Shown here in pieces: positions 1-12,080 of a DNA stretch of 64,000 bases. Both the position numbers and the translations under genes were made by a program. The number at the start of each line of letters is the position of its first letter. The first letter of the stretch is position 1. The stretch lies in assembly GCA_028456385.1 (NCBI GenBank), contig JALNQF010000232.1, positions 1 through 64,000 of the forward strand, in the 5' to 3' direction. The notes under the pieces are model-generated. The model made no database searches. It was given only the letters and a program-made list of their open reading frames with translations, and had not been told where the DNA came from. This DNA is from Ophiosphaerella korrae (taxonomy: Eukaryota; Ascomycota; Dothideomycetes; Pleosporales; Phaeosphaeriaceae).

Positions 1-115
1 AAAAATAGTTAACCTCTTTAACCCTAGCTACTACTACTACTACCTAATAGGTATTATTAGTTAATTAGAGCCCTTTTTAAGCTCTAGGAATTTACTCTTT
101 AAAAGGAGAGAGACG

Positions 116-335
116 TATAAGAGAGTTATCTCTTATACTTTTTATTTTTGTACTAATATTAGTAAGTTTATAACTTACTAATATTTAACTACCTTTTTAC
201 TTTTAGTTAGCGCTTAGTAAGCTACTAGGTATATATACCTAGTACTTACTTAGATAGCTTTATTTACTATTTACTCTTTTTAGTTAATTATTAAAACTAC
301 TTTATTAAGTTATCTTATGTAAAGTCTACTTTATA
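116..335. repeat. LTR-like repeat, copy 1 of the family at 13765-14080
   Basis: This ~220-bp segment matches 13,765-14,080 along its length: it starts TATAAG, has the block GTTAGCGCTTAGTAAGC, and ends in a TTATA/TTACA-type terminus. It is shorter because the copy at 13.8 kb has extra internal repeats of a TTACTAATATT unit. No target-site duplication flanks this copy (AGACG against GAGAT). It could therefore be the 5' LTR of the element whose Gag follows, rather than a solo LTR, but no matching 3' LTR was found after the chromodomain. Confidence 0.55.
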
Positions 336-3191
336 GAGATATAGATATTACCTAATAAGTAGAAGAAATACTTAAAAAGCTTACCTAGAATAAAAGTATC
401 CTTAAATATATATTATAATTTAAATAACTATTATAAAATATAGAATAGAATAAGCTATTTCTAATATTACAATTTAAATAAAGACTAAATAAGAAAATAT
501 AATATAAAATAATCTATATAGAAAAACTATAGATACTAGAAACTCTAAAGTAATAAGTAATATAGATTAATAATAATCTCTAAAAGTAGAAGAAAAATAA
601 ATATAGATTTACTAAAAACTATAATAAAAGAGATCCTATAATCCTTAATATAAATAAAGATAGAAAGAAAAAAAAGAATAAAGACTTTATATACTTTAAT
701 TATAGTAAGAAAAGCTACTATATAAAAGATTACTAATTATAAAAAAAAAAGATATAGTATACTATAAATATAGAAAACTAAAATACTTTATAAAAGACTA
801 TAGAAGTAAAGACTATAAAAAAGATAAAAAAGCTTAGTTAAAAATAACTAAAAAGAAGAAAGAAGTACTATAAGTATACGCTAAACTCTAAGAAAAAGTA
901 GCTAGGAGTAAAGAAGTATAATATATAATACTCTATTAGACTTTTTATTATAATAATAACTACTATATATATCTTTTTAGTAAATAAAAAGTAGTATAGT
1001 TCCTATAAAAATAGAGATATAGAGTAGCTATAATTAAAGAAAGTAGAATAAAAGTATAGCTAGAAGAAATAGTATACGTAATAGACTTACTAATAGAAGA
1101 TCTAGAAGGAGAAGGTCTCTTAGTACTATTAATCTAGGCTAAAAAACTAGTATAAGATAAAGAAACTACTATAACTCTCTCTAAAAGACTATAAAGAAGT
1201 AAGAAATAAGTTAGTATAAGAAATATAGAGTATACTTAGCTAATAATATATAGCTATAATAGCTATATAATAATAGATATAAAAGAATAAAATAAATAAT
1301 AGAAGTTTATTTAGAAATACTTACTAGTTATAAGTATAGAAGAAGCGTATAAAGACTAAAAAGAACGTAACTCTAAGGAAATAAAGTTTATACTATTCTA
1401 AGAATTGATAAAATAATATATAGTTATAGTAGAGAGAATACCTATATAAAGAAAATAGTAGTACTTTATAAAAAAGACGTAATAGATTAATAAAGCTTAT
1501 ATACTCAGAGTACTAATAGTATACTATATCTTAACTATAAAAATACTTAGAAAAAATAGATACTAAGAAGAAGATAATAAAATAATAGATCTAAAACACC
1601 TAGTATATTTTAAAGTATTATAGATATTATACTTAGATAAAGATTATATTATATATAGAAACCCTAAAGTAAATAATAATATATAGCTTATATAAAAAAG
1701 AGGCTATAATTACTTAAGAGTAATCTTAGTAGAAGATATCTAAGGATAAGAAGTAATACCTAAAGAAAGTTACGTAGTAATAAGGCCTAAACTAAAACTA
1801 TCTAAAAAATACGTCTAAAGAAGACTATAGTATAAATACAAGTATAATAAATATTTAAAATATAAAGAATATAAACTTAAAGTAGGGCTATAGCTCTAGA
1901 AAGATAGATAATTTATAAAATTACCTAAGTAAAAGAAGTTAGAAAGTATAAGAGGCCTATATATTATAAAAATAAGTACTTACTAAAAAAAAAAGTATAA
2001 TTAATAATTAATAGTAAAGTAACAAGAAACTTTATATTAAAGAAGTTTATAAAAATATAAGGAATAAAGTATATAATAAAGAAATACCCTTAATAACTAA
2101 GTATAATTAAAGGAAAACTATTCTAGAAACCTATAAGGTTTAAAATAGTTCTCTCTATACTAGAACTAAAAGAGATAATAATTAAGAATCTAGTTATAGA
2201 TATAACAATAATTAATAATAAATAAGAAATTATATTAAGAATAATATAGTTATAGATAGCTAACCTATATATTAATTAGAGAATAGAGAAGATTAACTAC
2301 TATAGAATAAATATATTAAAAGCTAATATAAATATATATAAAGGAGAATTCTTTAAAGAATATAAGAAATAAGAAAAATAGCTTATAGAACCTAAAGACT
2401 ATCTTCTAGAATATTAGCTATAAAACTTAGTAATAAACTTAAAAGAAGATAAAAATATAAGATAGAGCTTAGTCTATAGAAAAATAGAAGAAGAATCTAA
2501 GATTAAACAAGTATTTATTAAAAATATAATTAGAAAAGGATAGATATAAGAATCTAAATCCTTAGTAGTATATAGACTTATATTTATAGATAAAAAAGAA
2601 ATAAGTAATAAGAAACCTTATATAGATTTTAGAGAAACTAATATAATTATAAATAAGAATTAATACCTACTACTATAAATAGATAAAATACAAGATAGAC
2701 TATAAAGAGTAAGAATCTTTACAAAATTAGATATCTAGAACGCCTACTATTAGATTAGAATTAAGAAAGGTAATAAATAGAAAATAGTATTTAGAGTATA
2801 ATATAGACTATATAAATACTTAGTTATACTATTTAGCTTAATAAACGCACTAGTAGTATTTTAAGAAAAGATTAATATAGTACTAAGAGAATACTTAGAC
2901 GTATTTATATTTATATACCTAGATAATATCTTTATATTCTTAGAAATAGAAGAAGAATATATATAATATATATATAAAGTATTAGAAAAGCTAGTAGATA
3001 GTAAACTATACTTTAAAATAAGAAAATACAAATTCTATATAAAAGAAATAAACTTTCTTAGATTTATTATTAAACTAAGAAAAATTAAGATTAACCTAGA
3101 AAAAATTAGATTAATTAACAAATAGCTAATACTAAAAATCCTTAAAGAAGTATAATAGTTTTATAAGTTAGCTAACTTTTATAGAAAGTTA
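336..3191 (+). mobile_element. Ty3/gypsy element A, 5' part (Gag, protease, RT), RIP-dead
   Basis: This is the left part of a gypsy-type retrotransposon on the plus strand. Around 680-742 a Gag CCHC zinc knuckle reads YFNYSKKSYYIKDY: all three Cys and the His are now Tyr. Around 2,000-2,050 the protease motif DSGA reads NSKV. At 2,590-3,190 the reverse transcriptase is recognisable: LDI.NAYY near 2,718, the active-site YLDD changed to YLDN near 2,920, then an NFYRK motif near 3,175. Stop codons (TAG/TAA) interrupt every frame. The element is cut at 3,196 by element B and resumes at 10,048. No protein can be made from it. Confidence 0.85.
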
Positions 3192-3196
3192 ATAGT
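3192..3196. repeat. Left target-site duplication of element B (ATAGT)
   Basis: ATAGT lies directly before the 5-prime-most LTR base and recurs at 10,048-10,052 directly after the other LTR. A 5-bp duplication is the usual Ty3/gypsy integration footprint. Translating the host RT across the joined site restores a plausible RT to RNase H reading. Confidence 0.75.
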
Positions 3197-3624
3197 TATT
3201 AAAACTTTAGAACTAGTAAAAGTAATAAGAGTAAGTAAGCTTTTATAAGATAGGCGAGGTTAATAAATAAGTTAGTTACTTAGCTTAATTAATAGTTAGC
3301 TCTTATTAGAGTATTATAAGGTATATAAGTATTAATAGGTAGATAAGAATCTAATTAAAGTATTAGTTATAATACTCTATTAAGATAAAAAGTAAAGAAG
3401 AGATTAAATACAATAGTCTATAAAAGTCTATTAATATTTCTATATACTTACTATCTAGTATTTATTCTTAAGTACTTACTCTAGAGCGCTTATTTTAAAG
3501 TATTTACTCTAGAGTATTTACTCTAAAGCGTTTACTACTAAATAGTTATATATTCTACTACGCTATATTACTTAGCTTAATCGCGTATAATATAATAGCT
3601 TACTTACTACTTTGTATTATAATA
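3197..3624 (-). repeat. LTR of element B (428 bp)
   Basis: Direct repeat partner of 9,606-10,047. It begins TATTAAAAC and ends ATAATA, consistent with TG...CA ends after RIP (TG to TA, CA to TA). Inside it a minisatellite of 14-bp units (TTACTCTAGAGYRY-like) carries one unit fewer than the right LTR, which accounts exactly for the 14-bp length difference. Confidence 0.85.
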
Positions 3625-5110
3625 CTATCTCCTTTTCTTATACTAAGTCTATCCTTAGGCCTAGGCCTCTATTAGCTAGGTCTAGCTTATAAGTAGTTTA
3701 CTCTACCTTCTAGTTAAAAACTATCTTACTATAATATTACCTCCTTTATAGTTTTATAAACTTTATTTCTTATTAGAAATCTTTACTATAAACTATATTT
3801 TTAAAATACTTTATCTATATTATTCTCTCTTAAGTATTCTTTATTTTATTATACTAGATTCTACTCTAAAGTATACTAAGTATACTTATATAAGGCGTCT
3901 TTATATTAGTATAACTTAAGAGTCTCTTAATTAAACTTATAAAAAGTTCTATAAAAAGGTTAATAATAATAAAAAACTTTTTACTATTATTATTACTTAT
4001 TTACTATATAATAAGAAAATATTAAAATCTACTAAAAAGCGTACTTATTATAAGGCCTTATACCTAGCGTTAGAGTTAGAGTAAGAAGGTAATAAAGTCT
4101 TAGCGTAAGTTCTTAACTATTCTACTACTACTATTAATATTACCTCTTCTCTTACTATCTAGTCTACTATTAGCTTATTAAATAAATTTATTATAACTAA
4201 AGGTACTTTATAGGCTCTATATAGTTAGGTTTATTATAGAACTTTTTTCTACTAATATATCTATTATATCTTAGCTATAGCTTTATATATCTTATATATC
4301 CTAGTATATTATACTTACTTCTTACTTTCTTAAGTATCTACTAATAATTCTATAGATTAGCTTTAAGTTTCTATATATTTTTACTTACTAGGTAGCCTTT
4401 CTATTTTACTAGCTACTTTTAGAGAAACTATATACTTTAGAAAGTGTTACGTCCTATTTCTTAATATCTTTATAGGTCTTTAACTTTAAACTTATTATCT
4501 TCTTCTTTCTAATATTAGAATTATCGCTATACTAGTATTTTTAGCTTAGCTAGTTCTAGTAAGCTTATATAGAACTTAGGGTGTACCTTAGTATTTTTAA
4601 GTAGTTCTAGTATTTTTGTTACTAGCTTATTATTTTTTTTAACTAAAAATAGTCTAACCTTAATATAATCTAGTCTTTTACTAAGTTACTTTGTCTATAG
4701 ATTCTTTATGTAAAGATACGCTTTATCTCTTTCTTTTAGCTAAAGTACTATTTTTTATTTTTTATTAATATATAAAATACTTTATCTTTAAGCTTTCTTT
4801 AGTTTTTATCTTATTTTATTATAGAGTTCTTGTATATCTTTTACTCTAACTAATACTACTTCTATCTTAGGTCCTAGTAGTATTCTTTTAAATAAATTAG
4901 AGTATATCCTATAGTTTATAAAATATAGTATTTTACTTATTACTTCTAAGTACTTAGTATTGTATACTAATTATACTATAAGTAATAGTAATACCTAATT
5001 ATTTTACTTCTAATTACTATAAATCCTTAGGTATATCTTTAATATCTTATTAGTTTATTCTATCTATCTATCTATCTATAGATAATAGGCTATTAATAGC
5101 TTTCTTTTTA

Positions 5111-5220
5111 TCTCTATTACTATAAGTAGTGTTATCTAGTAATTAGACGTAAAGAGCTTATCTCTATTACTATAAGTAGTGTTATCTAGTAATTAGACGT
5201 AAAGAGCTTATCTCTATTAC
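5111..5220. repeat. Exact 50-bp tandem duplication inside element B
   Basis: The 50 bases from 5,111 to 5,160 are repeated without a difference at 5,161-5,210, and a third partial copy starts at 5,211-5,220. No such repeat is expected in gypsy pol. The absence of any mismatch in heavily mutated DNA suggests the duplication arose after RIP. Confidence 0.85.
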
Positions 5221-8200
5221 TAATAATACTCTTTAGTATCTTATATCTTTGTATTAGTACTTCTAGTAGTACGTATCCTAGCTAATCTACTATATAGTTA
5301 CTTTAGAATTTCTCTATCTTAGCGTATTTTGTAAATTAGTCTACGATTACTATTATTATATTATATTCTATTCCTATTACTAAGTCCTTTAATATTAGTA
5401 GTCTTATAATAAAGTCTATTGTAATATCTATCTATAGTTTTTCTAGTATCTTAATTACTTATATTTCTTTATAAGGTATATATATCTTATACTTATTTTT
5501 CTAGTAATTTATATATTCTTTAATAAACTATATTACTTTCTCTTTTATCTTACTAAATCTATAGTTTCTCTAGATTAGTTCTATAGTTTATATAATTCTT
5601 AAGTACTTATATACTAGGTTATTATAGTATTATTATATAATTACTTTCTATAATTCTTCTAGAACCTTATTTATAATCCTAACTAGGTTGTTAATTTCTT
5701 ACTTCTCTACTAGTTATATATTTAGTACTAGGTATTCTTATCTATTATCTTAGAGTATAGCTTCTTCTACTACTTGTCTCTTTCCTATAATATTATATCT
5801 TTAGCTAAGTATATCTACTTAGCTATTTTCCTTACTTAGTACGTACTAGATCTTGAATTTATACTATCTTAGTAGTTCTAACTATTATATCTACTTATCT
5901 TTTAACTTCTTACTTGTTATAAAGTATATTAGGTTCTTATAATCTATCTTAATAATTACTTCTATTACGCTTTTAGCGTATACTTACTAATATTTAAGCG
6001 TATTAATTATTATAAGTAGCTCCTTATTATATATATTATATCTTTCTTCTTACTCTATAAACTTCTCTAAATAGTATATAATTAGATACTATTTCTCTTT
6101 ATACTCTTGTAGCGCTATTACTCTATAAGCTAGATTAGATATATTAGTCTTAATAACTAAGGTCTTGTTACTATAAAATTACTTTAGAACTAGTAGTATA
6201 ATATAGGCTTACTTAAGTTCTTTATAAGCTTATTTCTACTCTACTCTCTATTCTTATATTATATCTTTTCTTATAAGCTTTATAAGTAGTAGTACTTTCT
6301 TTAAAAATCTTTCTATAAAGTATTAGTTAAAGTTAATAAATCTTAGGAATAATTATATATCCTTAACTATCTTAGGTTCCTTCTATTCTTCTACTACTTT
6401 AATCTTTTCTTAGCTTATCTTAACTTTGTTAATACCTATTATATATCCTAGAAACTTTACTTTTATCTTATACTATTTATACTTCTCTAGCTTTAGTTAT
6501 AGGTTATATTAGTCTAAGTACTATAGTACTATTATTACTTACTCTATATACTTACCTTCTTCTTTAGAATATATTAGTATATTGTCTAGGTAAGCTATAA
6601 TAAACTTATCTAAGTATTCTTATAATATATTATTAATTAGTTTTTAGAATATTACTAGTATATTTATTAGTTTAAAGAGTATTACTATATACTTATAATA
6701 TCTATAGCGTATTTAAAACGCTATTTTCTACTCTTTACTTACTTTAATTCTTATTAAGTAGTATCTATCCTTTAGGTCTAGCTTTATAAAAATCTTAGCT
6801 TAGCTTAGCTTATCTTAGAGTTTATCTATATTTAGTAGTAGGTATTAGTCTTTTACTATAATATTGTTTAGTTTTTAGTAGTCTACGTATATTCTTAGTA
6901 GTCTTTTCTTTTTTAGTATAAAGAGAATTAGAAATCTTACTAATAATAAGGATTCTTGTATATATCTTTTCTTTAGGTCTCTATTTAGTTTTTCTTAGAG
7001 TATTACTAATTTACTCTCTATTAATTAGTAAATAGGCTTAAAAGGTAGCTCTTTTCTTTCTTGTAACTTAATTATATAGTCCTAGAGTTAGTACTTAGGT
7101 AATACTAGTATATTTATCTCTTCTACAAATAAGTAGCTAAACTTCTTATATTATTCTAAGATTTTAGGAGTTACGCGTTACTCCTTTACTCTTACTTCTT
7201 AGCCTAGTACCTTACTAGTACTTATAGAGTTACTTATTCTCTCTTAATAAGTTATTATTAAAGCTACTATCTTGTATAGTACTCTCTTATCTACTATTAA
7301 ATACTACTAATATATAGGCTTAGATCTACGTACGTCTTTGTAGTTATTAAATAAGAGGTTCTAGTTTTTCTAATTAACTCTAGGATTAAACTCTTATAGC
7401 TATAAGAGTCCTAGTATAATATTTTTATTAGCTAAAACTAATACGTCTAGGGTAATCTTTATACTATATCCTTAAATAATAATCTCTATAGTTACTTTAT
7501 TACTAACTATTAGGTTTCTTAATATTAGTTATTTATTTATAATATAGATTAGATATAGTATTTTCTTTACTTATAGTTAGAGTCTTACTTATTCTACTAC
7601 TTTAGGTATAATTAAGTTTATAAATAACTCTAAATCTACTAATACTTTTATTCTTTCTTTTTCTATCTTTACTAGGAGTTTAATAAGTCTTTTAGTATTA
7701 ATAGCGTTATAGCTTCTAGATATATATCTAGTATTAGCTATTTACTTAAAAAAAACTTAATCTTATAATCTTTATTTATCTTTTACTAAAATCCTTAGAG
7801 TATCTTAATCTCTTTATATTATTTATACTTTTCTAGTGTATAGGTTTACTAGATTAGATTAATATATTAGTTATTTACAAGTATCTTACTTATATTTATA
7901 TCTTCTTTAGTTATACTTAGAAAGTACTCTACTTCCTACTTATTCTATAGGTATTATTTATATCTTATATTTATATACTCTTTCTAGTTTTATTTATATC
8001 TAGATCTCTTATAAGAGAAATATCTAGATCTTATCTTATTAGAATAGTAGGTAAAGTAGTTATTATAGTAATATTCTATCTATAATAGTAGTAGATAGTT
8101 TAGGTTATATAGGTGTAGCTAGTATTATAGTTCTTGTATTAATACTAGATCTATAATAATTAGCGCCTAATTATTATTAGTATATAGTAATTTGTATTAC

Positions 8201-9605
8201 TAGGTTTACTCTACTTAGTATTTCTTATCTTACTATTTTTTTACTAAGTAGTAGCTATTTATTAGTTTCTAGATTTCTTTTATAAATTTATCTTATACTT
8301 TAGTATTCTCTTACTTTAGCTTTAGTATTTTAAGTACTATTTTATATTTAGAAGTTTTAGACTCTTAGTTTTCTTTTTTATTCTTATCCTAAGCTATATA
8401 TACTTACTTTTCTAGATATAGCGTTATCTTATACTTATACTCTACCCTTCTCTAGTATAGCTAAAGGTATTCTAAGGTGTCTATCTTAGCTTATTTTTAC
8501 TTTAGCTAATACTTTTTTACGTAGCTTTATACTCTTAGTAGTATCTTTATAGCTTCTACTTTATTATCTATTATAAGGTTTATTAGTTATATAGTAATCT
8601 TATAGTAGTTATATCTTTTACTTATATCTTACTACTAGAGGTTTATAGTCTTGTAATCTCTCTTCTCTTAGCTTCTTCTAAGAATTACTTTCTATTCTTC
8701 TTTTTTATCTTTATCTTACTACTTAAGTATATTAATTTATTATATTATCTTATTCTTTACTTAGTAATTCTTTACTAGGTACCCTATTTTACTATACTTA
8801 TAGTATTTTTAGCTTTTTACTCTCTTAGGGTTCTTATAGTAATAGTATTCTTATTTTCTTAGGTTTATATTATTAACGTATATCTTATCTAGCTTAAAGT
8901 ATCTATAGCTACTTTAAACTTAGTTATACTCGTATTTATATTACTACTTATACTTAGGTTTATACTTCTTACTTTTTATACGTAGTACTCTTGTATTCTT
9001 AGCTTCTACTATATATTTGTATATATAGTTATTAACTTAAATTACTTTTTCTATTAGGTCTTCTAACGTCTTAATTGTAGCTCTACTATATATTAGCTTA
9101 CCTTAAATATTACTTTTAAGTTTCTATTAAAATATCCTTATTAATAACTTGTTATTCTATTCTATTTATATTACGTAGCTTTAGAACTTATTAGTGTAAT
9201 TTACTACTACTTTATATTATTATAGCTACTATATTATATACTCTACTACTACTATCTTATTTACTAGTAGAAAGGCTTATTATACTTTATCTTTAAACTT
9301 AATCTATTCTTTAAATATCTTATTATAGTTACTATTATTATTATTAAAGTATTTCTTAAAGTATAGCGTAACCTATTTCTCTACTTTACTCTTTATATAA
9401 GATAATATAAGTATAGCTATATTTTTATCTTAAACTTAGTCTACTTTAAAAAAGAGATTAAATTATAAAATTTATAGCTTAAGCTTATTTTATTCTTTAT
9501 TATAGAGGTCTAGCTTAGTAACTTTAGAAGTAGCTATATAGGTTACTCTTATACGCTAGTTATCTATATTTATTAATATATTACTTATCTTAAAAGTATT
9601 TAATA

Positions 9606-10047
9606 TATTAAGACCTTAGAACTAGTAAGAGTAATAAGAGTAAGTAAGCTTTTATAAGATAGGCGAGGTTAATAAATAAGTTAGTTACTTAGCTTAATTA
9701 ATAGTTAGCTCTTATTAGAGTATTATAAGGTATATAAGTATTAATAAGTAGATAAGAATCTAATTAAAGTATTAGTTATAATACTCTATTAAGATAAGAA
9801 GTAAAAAAGAGATTAAATATAATAGTTTATAAAGGTCTATTAACGTTCTTATATACTTACTATCTAGCGTTTATTTCTAAGCGCTTACTCTAGAGCGTTT
9901 GCTCTAGAGCGCTTATTCTAAAGTATTTACTCTAGAGTATTTACTCTAGAGTATTTACTACTAAATAGTTACGTATTCTACTATACTATATTACTTAGCC
10001 TAATCGCGTGCAATATAATAGCTTACTTACTACTTAGTATTATAATA
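9606..10047 (-). repeat. LTR of element B (442 bp)
   Basis: Partner of 3,197-3,624. It begins TATTAAGACC and ends ATAATA and is followed by the ATAGT duplication. Its internal minisatellite has one more 14-bp unit than the other LTR. In the minus orientation of element B this is the 5' LTR. Confidence 0.85.
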
Positions 10048-10052
10048 ATAGT
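10048..10052. repeat. Right target-site duplication of element B (ATAGT)
   Basis: Second copy of the 5-bp target duplication at 3,192-3,196. Immediately after it the reading of element A continues with the RT/RNase H connection. Confidence 0.75.
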
Positions 10053-12080
10053 AAGATAGTCTAAAGATATAAAACTAATAATAAAACTTATAAAGAAAGA
10101 TACGCTATTTAAATAGATAAAAGAATATAATAAAGTATTTAATAAGATTAAAAGAAAGTTTATAGAAAACTTAGTTATTAGAATATATAACCTAGAACTA
10201 CTAGCGATAGTAAAAATAGATACGTCTAATTTAGTCTATAGAATAGTACTAATATAAGAAGACCTAAAGACTAAATAAGAATACTTAGTTAAATATTTCT
10301 CTAAGAAAATAAAGCTAGTAGAGCTTAACTACCTAATCTATAACAAAGAGATACTAGTAATTTATAAAGTATTTAAATAATAGAGAGTATACTTATAAGA
10401 AGTAAAATACTAAATAAAGGTCTATATAGACTATAGGAATCTTATAGAATTTATACTAAATAAAGAACTATTATAATAATATATAAGATAGTAAGAATTC
10501 CTATTAATATTTAATATAGAAATTATATATATAAAAGGGAAAGATAACTAATTAGTAAATACTCTTAGTAGAAGACTAGACTTATAAGAAAAAGTAAGTA
10601 CTACTAGTATAGTTCTAGTTAAGAATAAAGAAGGATATTTAGTCCTAAATATACTTAAGATAGCTATAATACTTAAAAGAAAGAGTAGTAAGCTAGATAA
10701 ATAGATTTAAAAATAATACAAGAAGTATTAGAAGAAATAAAGAAGCTAGAAACTTAAGAAAGACTTATATAAGCTTATAGAAGAATATATATCCTAGAAA
10801 AAATCTAGAGAGAGTTTATATAATAATTCTACAAGCTACTAGTATATAGATACTAAGGAATTAAAAAAACGCTAAATAGACTTCTAAGAGATTATTATAT
10901 CCTAAAAGTAAGATAACTAGTAGAAAAAGTACTATAAGATTATATAAAATATTATAGAAATAAGTACAATAGATATATACTATATAGGATACTATAACTA
11001 GTTAAAGTACTAGAGTAACTTTAAAGAATAATAATAATAATAGATTTTATTATAAAGCTACCTAAGTTAAAAGACTTAATATTAGGAGTTAAGTATAATA
11101 GAATCCTAATAATAGTAGATAAACTTATAAAGTATATATACTTTACACTATATAAAGAAAAAAGTAGGATAGAGGTTACTATATATTAAATCCTAAAAAC
11201 TATAATAAGCTAATATAGTATCTTAGATAAAATTATTATAGATAGAAATATACAATTTATATTAAAACTATAGAGAATAATAATAGCGTAAATAAGAATA
11301 AAGTATATAATATTAATAGTATATTACTTATAGATAGATAGATAATTAGAACGTATAAACTAGATAGTAGAATAGTACTTAAGATACTACCTTAACTATA
11401 ATTAGAACAATTAGGTATAATTACTACCTATAGTATAGTTAGTATATAATAGCGTAAAGAATATAGTAATAGAAGTATTACTCTTTTTTATAAACTATAA
11501 ACTTAAACCTAATATATACTAAATACTAAAAAATATAGAATCTTAGACTTTATAAAGAGAAAACTTTATAAATAGAATAAAAGAAATATATAATTAATTA
11601 AGATAAGACGTAGAATTCCTATAAAATTAAATAGTAAAGTACTATAATAAGAAGTATAAATAGGGACCTTAATTTAGAAAGAGAGAAAAAGTATAGTTAG
11701 TACGAAAAAATATTAGGAGTAAATAATTAAGCCTAAAACTAGATTATATTAAGATAAGACTATATAAGATTAAAAAGAAAATTATACTAGTTATATTTAG
11801 ACTAAAGCTACTAAATAAAATAAGAATATACTTAATATACTATATAGCTCTACTAGAACAAGTACTACAAGAAGTAGAACTACTAGTATATAAAGTAGAC
11901 ACGTATAGAGAATAAAAAGAATAGAAAGTTAAAGAAATCTTAGTATACTAATTCTATAATAGTAGGAACTACTATTTAGTAAAATAGATAAGTATAGACA
12001 AGAAAAGGTAACTATAAGAAGAAATATAAGAACTAGAAGATAACCTTAACTACTTTAAGAAACTAAAAGACTTCTAAAGT
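10053..12080 (+). mobile_element. Ty3/gypsy element A, 3' part (RNase H, integrase, chromodomain)
   Basis: Continuation of element A after the nested insertion. RNase H is readable at about 10,110-10,570 (motifs KKDTLF, KYFSKK, NKEI, KGKDN). Integrase follows: zinc-finger region near 10,880-10,975, and a core whose acidic residues can still be seen (DFI near 11,041, IIDR near 11,240, ERIN near 11,347). A chromodomain is recognisable at about 11,890-12,075 (EILVY.FYNSRNYYLVK). The chromodomain places the element in the chromodomain-bearing branch of Ty3/gypsy. Many TAG/TAA stops remain, so it is inactive. Confidence 0.82.

Larger units (their letters stand above)
3197..10047 (-). mobile_element. 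Ty3/gypsy element B, nested inside element A, minus strand
   Basis: A complete but RIP-dead LTR retrotransposon of about 6.85 kb, inserted in antisense orientation into the RT/RNase H part of element A. On the minus strand the Gag knuckle reads YYKYSKIGYLVKNY near 8,764-8,810 (consensus Cys and His all Tyr). The reverse transcriptase reads EYLDKFIIAYLDN near 6,570-6,640, with YLDD changed to YLDN. LTRs lie at 3,197-3,624 and 9,606-10,047, and the target duplication is ATAGT. Stop codons are frequent in all frames. Being inserted into element A, it is the younger of the two. Confidence 0.85.

Noticed and set aside
5060..5095. TATC microsatellite as a functional element
   Set aside because: A short TATC run in AT-rich DNA is expected by chance and slippage; nothing else marks it.
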